A stretch of DNA of 64,000 nt, taken from assembly GCF_016894445.1 (NCBI RefSeq), contig NZ_CP056775.1, forward strand, positions 1,986,001-2,050,000, in the 5' to 3' direction. Both the position numbers and the translations under genes were made by a program. The notes below the pieces were generated by a model. It saw only the letters and a program-made list of their open reading frames with translations, was not told the DNA's origin and searched no databases. Each line of letters starts with the position of its first letter. Positions within the stretch are counted from its first letter, which is position 1. Shown one piece after another: positions 37,771 to 45,494 of this stretch. The DNA comes from Dyadobacter sandarakinus. Lineage in GTDB: Bacteria > Bacteroidota > Bacteroidia > Cytophagales > Spirosomataceae.

Positions 37771-38685
37771 CTACCGGCGGCCGACGTTAAAGTAAGGTTT
37801 GATTGCGGCGGGGTAATCAGGGAACGCAAGCTCAGGTTCCGGGATTTCCGGATGCCACATTTTCTCCCATTCAAAGCTGTAATACCCCTTATATCCGCCT
37901 CCTTCGAGTGCATTGATCGCCTCGGTGAGCGGTGCCTCGCCTTTTCCGATGAAAGTGTAAGCCAACTTGCCATCCACCAGTCTGCCGTCTTTGATGTGCG
38001 CGTGCCGGATGTATTTTTTCAAGGCCGCATACACTTCTGCAGGCGGTTCTTTAGTGACCGACCACATATTGAATATATCCCAGATCAACCCCACATTCGG
38101 GTGCTCGGCCTGTTTCATAATGCGCAGCAGCATGTCTTTCCAGATGACCTCCCCGTGAGATTCCAGAAGGACGATCACATTCTTTCCTTTGGCATAATTG
38201 GCAAGTTCCAGCAGCCCCTCTCCAATCATGTCGATCGTTTTCTCGCGATCCTGATCTTTGGGAAGATCATTGGGGAACACCCGCACATAAGGACAGCCGA
38301 GCTGCTGCGCGAGGTCGATAAAAGCCCGCCCTTCGTCCAGGTTCTTCTTGCGTTTTTCGGCATCGAGTTGGTGCAGCGCCGTAGAGGCGCCCAGGTTGCA
38401 TATCTTGATTTTATGGTCGGCAAAAAGCTTCCGGGTTGAAGCAATCTGCTCGGGCGTGCTGAATTCAGGGCATTTGGGAAGATAAAGCTCCCCCTGCAAC
38501 CCGCGAATCTCCACGGCATCGTAACCCTCTTTGGCCGCGGTCTTCACGATTTCGGTAAGCGTCCATTTAGGACAGCCCAATGTCGAAAAAGATAGTTTTT
38601 GTTTGTCTTTTTTGACAGGCAGGTCAAGAGTGGCTACGGCGGCCAGCGCTATGCTGCTTTTCAGGAATGTTCTGCGGGTATTCAT
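37771..38685 (-). CDS. Sugar phosphate isomerase/epimerase-like protein (xylose isomerase TIM barrel) with Tat signal
   Basis: The 304-residue protein starts MNTRRTFLKSSIALAAVATL, a twin-arginine-type leader (RRTFLK). The rest is a TIM barrel of the AP-endonuclease/xylose isomerase type: LSFSTLGCPKWTLTEIVKTA, YDAVEIRGLQGE, VIVLLESHGEVIWKDM, VGLIWDIFNMW with metal residues, IRHAHIKDGRL and GYYSFEWEKMWHPE. Such proteins are common in Bacteroidota sugar-breakdown clusters and act on keto sugars or inositol derivatives in the periplasm. The neighbouring regulator at 38829 diverges from it (143 bp between starts). Confidence 0.87.
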   Translation of the reverse strand: MNTRRTFLKSSIALAAVATLDLPVKKDKQKLSFSTLGCPKWTLTEIVKTAAKEGYDAVEIRGLQGELYLPKCPEFSTPEQIASTRKLFADHKIKICNLGASTALHQLDAEKRKKNLDEGRAFIDLAQQLGCPYVRVFPNDLPKDQDREKTIDMIGEGLLELANYAKGKNVIVLLESHGEVIWKDMLLRIMKQAEHPNVGLIWDIFNMWSVTKEPPAEVYAALKKYIRHAHIKDGRLVDGKLAYTFIGKGEAPLTEAINALEGGGYKGYYSFEWEKMWHPEIPEPELAFPDYPAAIKPYFNVGRR

Positions 38686-38828
38686 TGGGGTAGATGGGTT
38701 AGGGGCTGTAGATAATCATTCCAGAAAGGCTAAATCGGGTAAAATATACCGGTTAGCATTTAGCGTAGAACCTGGCGGTCCGGAGCCGAAAAATACCCAC
38801 TTTTGTGTAACGTTCTTGAAAACAAACA

Positions 38829-39536
38829 TTGTCAGATAACGATACCTCCCGACTTTCCCGGCTTGTTGCCATTGTGACGCAGCTACAATCGAAGCGAATG
38901 ATAACTTCCACTTACCTGGCCGAGCAGTTCAATGTCAGCGTACGCACGATTTACCGTGATATCCGTACGCTGGAAAGTGCAGGGGTGCCGGTTGTGACCG
39001 AGGAGGGGAAAGGGTATACCCTTATGGAAGGTTACCGGCTTCCTCCTGTCATGTTTTCCGAAGAAGAGGCAAATGCATTGATCACTGCGGAAAAGCTGGT
39101 GCAACTCAATAAAGACTCCTCATTATCACAAAACTATGTCAGTGCTGTCACAAAAATAAAATCGGTACTGCGGAGTAATACCAAGGATAAAGCGGCGCTC
39201 CTTTCTGAGCGGGTTGCTTTTGAGGAAACATCACCATTGAGCTCAGGCAGCAACTTGTTATCGTCATTACAAATTGCGCTTACCCACTTTGATGTCGTTC
39301 GGCTTGCTTACCGCTCATCGGCAAAAGATGATACGACATTACGGTTTGTGGAGCCATTTGCCGTTATTAACCGGTTAGGAGAAAATTGGTATTTAATAGC
39401 CTGGTGCCGCTTACGTCAGGATTTTAGGCTATTTCGATTCGATCGGATTATCGAATTTGAAATCATAAATGAGACCTTCAAGCCACACAAAATAAGCCTG
39501 GAAGAATTTCTTGAAAATTATAGGAGAAAATTCTGA
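38829..39536 (+). CDS. WYL-domain transcriptional regulator (YafY type)
   Basis: The 235-residue product has an amino-terminal DeoR/HTH_11 winged helix (residues 8-65, MITSTYLAEQFNVSVRTIYR and DIRTLESAGVPVV) followed by GYRLPPVMFSEEEANALITA and a WYL-type sensor part (FAVINRLGENWYLIAWCRLR and FRLFRFDRIIEFEI). A TGA lies four codons upstream, so the TTG at 38829 is the most likely start; a later methionine at residue 24 would remove part of the HTH. WYL regulators respond to nucleotides or other ligands. The VOC gene 64 bp downstream, on the same strand, is probably controlled by it. Confidence 0.88.
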   Translation: MSDNDTSRLSRLVAIVTQLQSKRMITSTYLAEQFNVSVRTIYRDIRTLESAGVPVVTEEGKGYTLMEGYRLPPVMFSEEEANALITAEKLVQLNKDSSLSQNYVSAVTKIKSVLRSNTKDKAALLSERVAFEETSPLSSGSNLLSSLQIALTHFDVVRLAYRSSAKDDTTLRFVEPFAVINRLGENWYLIAWCRLRQDFRLFRFDRIIEFEIINETFKPHKISLEEFLENYRRKF

Positions 39537-39600
39537 CCACCCCTGACATAAGGCTGTCACCTGACGCAGCTTATTTCGTGTAAACTTTAAAACAAAGCAC

Positions 39601-40140
39601 ATGGAAACCAGCAATTCAGTAAACATGACGCCCGAAGGCTACACCGCTATCACGCCATGGATCATCTCGCCATCTTCGGAAAAGTTGATAGCGTTTTTGA
39701 AAGATGCATTCGAGGCCCAGGAAATCCCCAACAGCAGAATCACGAATGATGTGGGACAAATCATCCACGTGGTTGTAAAGATCGGAGATGCTCACGTCAT
39801 GCTTTTCGACGCGCGTGAAGGCTGGGGCGCTACGCCGACATTCCTGAACCTGTATGTCACAGATATCGAGAAGACTTATCGCCGTAGTCTCGAACTGGGT
39901 GCACAGTCGGTTACCGATATCACATTGTTATGGTTTGGCGAGAAAGTCTGCCGGATTCTCGATCCGTTTGGCAATTTGTGGTGGATCAACCAGCGGGTGG
40001 AAGAAGTTGACTTTACTAAGCCCGAGATTGCAGAACGTGCTGCGACGCATGAGGCCAAGCAAGGAATCGCATACATTCAACGATCTCTTGATGAAGCATT
40101 CAAAGCACAGAAAGCTTTTTTTGAAACTCCGGAACAATAG
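39601..40140 (+). CDS. VOC-family (glyoxalase/PhnB-like) protein
   Basis: The 179-residue protein is a VOC fold: ITPWIISPSSEKLIAFLKDA, DVGQIIHVVVKIGDAHVMLF and TFLNLYVTDIEKTYRRSLEL, followed by VCRILDPFGNLWWINQRVEE. A long helical tail (ERAATHEAKQGIAYIQRSLD...) resembles proteins with an added carboxyl extension. It may be a demethylubiquinone-like methyltransferase relative or a detoxifying enzyme; the metal ligands cannot be fixed with confidence. It follows the WYL regulator gene. Confidence 0.82.
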   Translation: METSNSVNMTPEGYTAITPWIISPSSEKLIAFLKDAFEAQEIPNSRITNDVGQIIHVVVKIGDAHVMLFDAREGWGATPTFLNLYVTDIEKTYRRSLELGAQSVTDITLLWFGEKVCRILDPFGNLWWINQRVEEVDFTKPEIAERAATHEAKQGIAYIQRSLDEAFKAQKAFFETPEQ

Positions 40141-40151
40141 TGCCTGGCTGA

Positions 40152-41111
40152 TTATTTCAGCCACTTACTTAACGCCGTTAGAAACAATGCCTGCTGATCA
40201 ATAAATAAAGTATGTGAGCACTGATCCAAATATTTAACCCGATCAGTTCCGATCACGCGCCTCAGTTCACCAATCTGCTCATTCGAGTAAAGACCATCCT
40301 GCTTGCCATACAGGGCATAAACGGGAATCCGCAACTCCCGCAAATATTTGAGCTGTGGCGCAACATCAATGTTAAGTCTGGGTTCATGCTCCCAGAATGT
40401 TGCGACCGCATGGTCGTTTTTTACATAGCCAGTTATGAGCGGGTCTGTTGCATAGGAATTATAAATCGCTTTTGCGCGATCATTTGGCGCAGGCAATGAA
40501 AAGAATCCGTTCGCGGAGGCATGTTTGAAAACCAACGTGCGGTAGGCAAGTGAATTTGTGTCCATTGTAGCTATTGCCGACAACTCTTTCAAATTCACTG
40601 AATCCTTCTTGTTTTCGTAAATGTCCCTTGCAGACCGGAGAATGGTTCCGTAAGATTTCTGTTGCGATACCAACGCGCTGCACAAAATCAGGGACGCGAT
40701 CTTTTCGGGATGTTTCCCGGCAAATTGGGCAGCTACCAAGCCGCCAAAGCTAAATGCAAGGAGCGACGCATTTGTTAGCTTATACTGCACGTATATCTTA
40801 TCCAGGTCTTCAAAAGCTTCTGCATAGTCCATCCGAGCTTGCGTATCCGCCGACCGACTTTCTCCCCTCCGATCGTAAATGATCACAAAAAATCCTCTGT
40901 CGGCCAGTAACTGAGCGGTAGTTGCTTCGAAATATACGCTGCTGCTACCCGGTCCTCCGTGCAAGAAAATGATTGGGTGATTACTTCGACTCCCAAATGA
41001 TCGGCTATATAAATGCTGAGATCGGCAAATGAAAGATGATAGAATAATGATGAATGACAGACATAATCGTCTGGCCAGCATTGGATAAAATGATTGGTTG
41101 ATCAAATTCAT
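40152..41111 (-). CDS. Alpha/beta hydrolase
   Basis: The 319-residue protein has a signal peptide-like amino end (LCLSFIIILSSFICRSQ) and an alpha/beta hydrolase core: the oxyanion HGGPGSSSVYFEATT, the strand-loop VIIYDRRGESRSAD, and the nucleophile elbow in LLAFSFGGLVAAQFA, where Ser is in an AFSFG pattern in place of GHSxG. The acid in YALYGKQDGLYS and the histidine in QCSHTLFID complete the triad. It resembles proline iminopeptidase-type or haloalkane-type hydrolases. It overlaps the DinB gene upstream by four bases, so it is the last gene of a three-gene cluster. Confidence 0.86.
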   Translation of the reverse strand: MNLINQSFYPMLARRLCLSFIIILSSFICRSQHLYSRSFGSRSNHPIIFLHGGPGSSSVYFEATTAQLLADRGFFVIIYDRRGESRSADTQARMDYAEAFEDLDKIYVQYKLTNASLLAFSFGGLVAAQFAGKHPEKIASLILCSALVSQQKSYGTILRSARDIYENKKDSVNLKELSAIATMDTNSLAYRTLVFKHASANGFFSLPAPNDRAKAIYNSYATDPLITGYVKNDHAVATFWEHEPRLNIDVAPQLKYLRELRIPVYALYGKQDGLYSNEQIGELRRVIGTDRVKYLDQCSHTLFIDQQALFLTALSKWLK

Positions 41112-41632
41112 TTGGCCAACCTTAAACCGAAATCATATCGCTTTTCAACCACCCGGCTAATCAGTCCGATCTGCCCGCAGTGATACATAGTGTGCTTTAT
41201 ATTCCAGTCAATTGCCTCGAACTTTGTGGTTGCAATGGGGTGCGGCGTGGGTGTGGGCTCCAACGGATCGTCGAGCTCAGAAGCAGATAGCGAGGATAAG
41301 ACAGCAATTGATTTTTGCTGCATTACTTTCAAAGCATTGAACAATGTGTCTGGGTTTACCTTTCCAGCTGAAATCTGGGGACCGGCTACTGTAAACATCT
41401 CGCTATATTCCTTCATGGGGAGCTTCTGGAGTACATCCATTTGATGTCCCCTGATAACCATGATTGAATGGAAGTAGTGACTGACAATCAAATGACCGAC
41501 CTGCCAGTTGATGTTGGAATCGACCACTTCGGGGATCACTTCCCATTTGTCGACGGGAACTGCATCGAGAAGCCGGTTCGTCCATTAGTACGCATTGATT
41601 GTTTGATTGATTAAGAGTTCGATTTCTGTCAT
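41108..41632 (-). pseudogene. DinB-family protein with an early stop codon
   Basis: From an ATG at 41630-41632 the frame reads MTEIELLINQTINAY and is then stopped by TAA (41585-41587) before continuing WTNRLLDAVPVDKWEV and the whole DinB four-helix bundle (IGHL-type WQVGHLIVSHYFHSIM, DWNIKHTMYHCGQIGLISRV with metal histidines). The stop most likely replaces a Gln or Glu. Rescue from an internal GTG at 41539 would lose the first helix. DinB proteins are metal-dependent enzymes such as thiol S-transferases. The gene is five bases after the AhpD-like gene, and its end overlaps the hydrolase gene. Confidence 0.72.
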
Positions 41633-41637
41633 GAGCG

Positions 41638-41985
41638 TTAAAGGCCTTTTTTTGCAATTTCCTCCTCAAATATACGCATCGCAAAAAGACCATTGCCGAC
41701 AGCTCCACCAGCTCTAAGTGCCGCGGCGATAAACACAGTTTCCCCGATTTCTTCCTTTGTAGCTCCTGCCTCGATCGCATTTTTCATGTGGGCTTCGATA
41801 CAGTACGAACATTGCGTCGTCAATGCCACTGCCACTGACATCAGCTCCCTGTATTTAACAGGAATGACACCGTCGCTCCGTTCAGTAGTATACTTCAAAT
41901 TTAAAAAAGCCGCCGCCTCCTTCGGTGCGGAATTGATCAGTGTTTCAGTGTATTTCCGATCCTTGGGCGATTGATATTCGGTCAT
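41638..41985 (-). CDS. Carboxymuconolactone decarboxylase/AhpD-like protein
   Basis: From the ATG at 41983-41985 the product is 115 residues of the AhpD fold. The redox motif is QCSYCIEAHMKNAI (CxxC with a following His), and RSDGVIPVKYRELMSVAVAL and TVFIAAALRAGGAVGNG fill the helical bundle. Such proteins decompose peroxides or act as alkylhydroperoxidase partners. It is the first gene of the cluster with DinB and a hydrolase, suggesting a detoxification function (inference). A longer frame to 42009 adds eight residues and is less likely. Confidence 0.85.
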   Translation of the reverse strand: MTEYQSPKDRKYTETLINSAPKEAAAFLNLKYTTERSDGVIPVKYRELMSVAVALTTQCSYCIEAHMKNAIEAGATKEEIGETVFIAAALRAGGAVGNGLFAMRIFEEEIAKKGL

Positions 41986-42202
41986 CGTAGTGCTGATTAT
42001 GTGATACAATGCGAAGCTCCATGGTCAGTTTCTATACTCATTTTGAATGCTGGACATCGACTCTCATGCCAGTCGCCGAAGGCTGTTGAACGCACGCGGT
42101 CGAAGGTCCTGTTGACCGTTTAATCAATATATTCTCGTGGGAAGATAGGAAGGTTACACCGGATACTTATCCCGAAAAGCAAACCCAACTCAACCTCCCA
42201 AA

Positions 42203-43120
42203 ATGCTCAACACCTCCTACTTCGACACTTACGACAGCGGCTCGTTCCGCCAATTCTGCGGACCGGCTCAGATTCACAAAGATTTAAACACGCTCTATGG
42301 GCTGATCGTCGGCATACAGGCCGACGGTCATATTAATGACAGCGAGATTGAATTGCTCCGCGCCTGGATCGAATCTGTTTCCAGCTTGCAGACAAAGGCT
42401 CCTTACAACAAGTTTGTCGCCAAGATCAATGCCATTATCAGCGATGGCGTTGTGACGGAGGAAGAGGCTGAGGATCTGATCTGGCTTTGCAAGAATTATT
42501 TGGATTACAACCGGAATCCGTATTATGATGTGATCACCTCTTCCACGCAGCAGCTCGGTGGGTTTCTGGCCGGGATTGCGGCGGACCAAACGATCAACAT
42601 CGAGGAGCTTACCGCTTTAGGGAATTGGACGTCCAATAATGCGCCAATGTTTAAGACCTGGCCGTTTGACACCCTGTTGCCCGCCATTGAGCGCATTCAA
42701 GCCGAGCGACAGTTATCGGCTGACGATCACAGCGAGCTGCTTACATTTTGCCAATCCATTACTTCCATTAAACCAGCCGAGCAGGAGAAGGTTATCATTT
42801 CCGTCAAGCTACCAGAGCAGCAGGTTTCAATCCTGATCCAGGAATGCACCTTCTGTTTTACAGGAGAGTCTTCGAGGTATACGCGGAAGGAGCTGGCGCA
42901 AATTGTTGAAATGTACGGAGGCATTGCCGCCGACTCGGTGACCGCAAAGCTTCACTATCTGGTAATATGCGACGTGCGGAACCCTGCCTGGGCATTTGAG
43001 ATGTACGGGCGAAAGGTGGAGAAAGCCATGAATATGAAAAAGAAAGGCGCCGGGCCGGAAGTGGTTTTCGAGGAAGATTTGTTTGCGGCGTTGAATGTGT
43101 TCGGATTTTCTCATTCCTGA
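42203..43120 (+). CDS. TerB-like and BRCT-domain protein
   Basis: The 305-residue protein starts with helical TerB-like repeats (about residues 25-170): GLIVGIQADGHINDSEIELL, INAIISDGVVTEEEAEDLIW and GGFLAGIAADQTINIEELTA. The last 95 residues are a BRCT domain as in NAD-dependent DNA ligase: ECTFCFTGESSRYTRKELAQ, IVEMYGGIAADSVTAKLHYL, VICDVRNPAWAFEMYGRKVE. A BRCT usually binds DNA ends or phosphoproteins, and TerB is a metal or membrane stress module. This combination is known in scattered bacterial proteins but its role is unclear. It stands alone, ending at a terminator. Confidence 0.85.
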   Translation: MLNTSYFDTYDSGSFRQFCGPAQIHKDLNTLYGLIVGIQADGHINDSEIELLRAWIESVSSLQTKAPYNKFVAKINAIISDGVVTEEEAEDLIWLCKNYLDYNRNPYYDVITSSTQQLGGFLAGIAADQTINIEELTALGNWTSNNAPMFKTWPFDTLLPAIERIQAERQLSADDHSELLTFCQSITSIKPAEQEKVIISVKLPEQQVSILIQECTFCFTGESSRYTRKELAQIVEMYGGIAADSVTAKLHYLVICDVRNPAWAFEMYGRKVEKAMNMKKKGAGPEVVFEEDLFAALNVFGFSHS

Positions 43121-43159
43121 CCACCAAAGGCGTTGAAAGAGCTATTGCACCAAAATCAA

Positions 43160-43192
43160 GAAAGGCAACCAGCTTTGAGCCGATTGCCTTTC
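43160..43192. terminator. Terminator between convergent genes
   Basis: GAAAGGCAA (43160-43168) and TTGCCTTTC (43184-43192) form a 9-bp stem with a 15-base loop, between the BRCT gene on plus and the 90-residue protein gene on minus. Confidence 0.65.
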
Positions 43193-43201
43193 CTTAATAC
43201 G

Positions 43202-43474
43202 TCAGGGTTTCATCTTTCCAACATCCTGGAAGAAAAATACCAGTTCTTTGAAAGATACGAACCTGTCGTGGCCTTTCGGATCGTAACCGGCTTCCTGACT
43301 GAAAAGGGTAAAGCCGGTGTACATGTCCCAGAGTTCATCGACCCAGGTAGCCGCGTCACTTTGCGAAAGCAGCTCCTTGACTTTGAGCCCGTAGGCGCGG
43401 AGGAGGTTGTCGGCTGCTGCGGAGTCCTCGGGCTCACGTAAGTATGAACTGCCCGTTTGTGATTGTGTATTCAT
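43202..43474 (-). CDS. Hypothetical 90-residue protein
   Basis: From the ATG at 43472-43474 this frame gives a soluble, acidic and aromatic protein: NTQSQTGSSYLREPEDSAAA, DNLLRAYGLKVKELLSQSDA, ATWVDELWDMYTGFTLFSQE. It looks like real protein text with a helical middle. It is not a recognised family. It is divergent from the XRE-type regulator at 43653. The longer frame to 43603 has no good start and is not used. Confidence 0.6.
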   Translation of the reverse strand: MNTQSQTGSSYLREPEDSAAADNLLRAYGLKVKELLSQSDAATWVDELWDMYTGFTLFSQEAGYDPKGHDRFVSFKELVFFFQDVGKMKP

Positions 43475-43652
43475 TTCGTTGATTTTAAGTGTGGTACAAA
43501 TTCTCGCCTTACGGTTTCTGCAAAGCACATATTGTCGCGTTCCGTTCTCAAAAGCATGGCCTTGTAAATTACGCCGCGGAGCCTGTAAAATATCCGGTAA
43601 CATCCCGGCAGATTTCCATAAATTGCCTTTTTAAACAAAACCCGATTTGCGC

Positions 43653-44072
43653 ATGACACATACTACCTCCAACCCTAAAATCCACGAAGGCCGTAACCTA
43701 AAACGTTTCCGCGAAATGCTGGGTATCAAGCAAGACGCGCTTGCATTCGAGCTCGGCGAAGATTGGAACCAGCAAAGAATCTCGACTTTGGAACAAAAGG
43801 AAAAGATTGATTCAGCAATTTTAGAGCAAGTATCCGCAATTCTGAAAATTCCGGCCGAAGCGATTAGGAATTTTGACGAACAACAGGCTATCACCGTAAT
43901 TTCCAGCACTTTCAACGACAATTCTCAGCTAGGTACGCTGATAAATAATTACAACAATCCTATTGATGCGGTGTTAAAACTTCATGAAGAAAAAATGGCA
44001 CTCTACGAACGGATGTTGACGGAGAAGGATGAGATGATGGGGCGGTTGGAGCGGTTGTTGTCCAGCCAATAA
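43653..44072 (+). CDS. XRE-family helix-turn-helix regulator
   Basis: From the ATG at 43653 the 139-residue protein has a HTH_3 domain (GRNLKRFREMLGIKQDALAF then GEDWNQQRISTLEQKE, about 12-65) and a carboxyl coiled-coil-like tail ending MALYERMLTEKDEMMGRLER. Proteins of this plan are frequent in Bacteroidota. It starts the stretch before the defence island (gap of 48 bp to the next gene, on the opposite strand, ending at 44121) and might control it, but this is a guess. Confidence 0.85.
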   Translation: MTHTTSNPKIHEGRNLKRFREMLGIKQDALAFELGEDWNQQRISTLEQKEKIDSAILEQVSAILKIPAEAIRNFDEQQAITVISSTFNDNSQLGTLINNYNNPIDAVLKLHEEKMALYERMLTEKDEMMGRLERLLSSQ

Positions 44073-44120
44073 TTTAAAACAAGATGTTCTTTTGGGATAT
44101 GTAGATTCCATCATCTCAGG

Positions 44121-45437
44121 TCAAAATTCGTCAACATCCCATCCGATCTTAGAAAACTTGCTTTTGTAATTCTTAATTAGGATTTCTCGAATTTCATCTT
44201 GCCAATCAAAATCAGTTTCTTTTAAAACATCGATCGGCCAGGAACCATTTGCTACGTTCCCAACTTCTTCGTTCAATTGATCAATGAGATCGTCAGAATT
44301 CTCTATTGTAAATGGATGGCCATAATCAGCGTCGGTTCCGATTAAGGTATTTCCGTCTTCATCCCATTCTAAATCGTCCATATACGAATTAACAATTCCC
44401 TCGATGTTTAAATCAAAGGGATCATAATCATCGTACATCAAATTGGTTAAAAACTCCCTTAAAACCTGCGCAACTTTGATACTGGATATTTGATCCGGAT
44501 TTAGTCTTCCTGTTAGTAGTTTATTCTTTAGCGTAGAATCTATAAATAAGATAAGCGGACGAAATGGGATTGACGCTTTTAACAATTGATCTTCGACAAA
44601 TTCCACAATGCCTTCAACCTGGTCCTGCACATCGTTATCAAACATAGCGATTACACCCCTTGTATTACTGTAGATACTAAACTCATTCATTAGCGCCGGC
44701 AGCTGTCTAAACCTACCAACACCGTCAAGCACCTCAATCTTATACGACAAGTTGTTTACTCCCAACAACGTCACTAAATTATGAGCCATTTTAATATCAC
44801 TTTGCCCTTCGACGAATATTAAAAAGTCTATCAACCGATGAGCGCCTCGTTCGTTTGGTTCGTCTTCTGAGTTCTCGTCAAGAGGGAATTCAACAATTCT
44901 AATAGGCTTGTCATTCGCAATCAACTTTGCCTCCTCTTTGAGTTCATATCGTGCATTGATCACACCCGTATCTCCCGCTTGTCTAAGCTTGAATCGCAAA
45001 AGCTCAATAAATGAGATTTCTCCTTCAAATAGCAGTTGAACATCTTTATCATCAAACAAAAGAACATTCAGCTCCTTTCCGTGTCCCAAAACACTAATAA
45101 TATCATCTGAGAATCCACTAAATGAGATAAAAATACCACTCGTGGTATGAAACTTGCCATCAACTTTGCCCTTAAAAGCGTAGACATCTGACGCAGGAAC
45201 AGGTGACCCGACCCATTTCGCCTCGAAAAGGAAAGTCTGTCCTTGCCAGAAAAATGAGCCGTCCACCTGTTCCCCCTTCGGCCTATAACTTGTCCTTGGA
45301 TCCAACTTGTCTACTTGCAAAACAGACAATATTAGCTTCTCAAATAAATAACCGCGGTGCTGCGGTTTCACATTGTTTTCTTGCAATTCCTGAAAGTTGT
45401 ATTTGACCTCATCCAAACTCCAAAATTTATCAGCCAT
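44121..45437 (-). CDS. PD-(D/E)XK restriction endonuclease fused to a TOPRIM domain
   Basis: The 438-residue protein has two nuclease-type domains. Residues 25-115 are a Mrr-like PD-(D/E)XK fold: Glu33 in YLFEKLILSVL, Asp59 in EQVDGSFFW, and Glu72-X-Lys74 in TFLFEAKWV. A TOPRIM-like part follows from about 200: IFVEGQSDIKMAHNLVTLLG with Glu210, and VIAMFDNDVQD with Asp267 and Asp269. The remaining part is acidic. The combined plan is that of a DNA-cutting effector. It is the last gene in a minus-strand run after the helicase and the OLD-type ATPase, with a 57 bp gap, and is thus probably part of the same defence operon. It is not a standard part of a Gabija system. Confidence 0.78.
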   Translation of the reverse strand: MADKFWSLDEVKYNFQELQENNVKPQHRGYLFEKLILSVLQVDKLDPRTSYRPKGEQVDGSFFWQGQTFLFEAKWVGSPVPASDVYAFKGKVDGKFHTTSGIFISFSGFSDDIISVLGHGKELNVLLFDDKDVQLLFEGEISFIELLRFKLRQAGDTGVINARYELKEEAKLIANDKPIRIVEFPLDENSEDEPNERGAHRLIDFLIFVEGQSDIKMAHNLVTLLGVNNLSYKIEVLDGVGRFRQLPALMNEFSIYSNTRGVIAMFDNDVQDQVEGIVEFVEDQLLKASIPFRPLILFIDSTLKNKLLTGRLNPDQISSIKVAQVLREFLTNLMYDDYDPFDLNIEGIVNSYMDDLEWDEDGNTLIGTDADYGHPFTIENSDDLIDQLNEEVGNVANGSWPIDVLKETDFDWQDEIREILIKNYKSKFSKIGWDVDEF

Positions 45438-45494
45438 GGCTAGTCATTTATGTTTGTAGTTCTTATTGCATCTACTTTGATAAGGAACCCAAAT

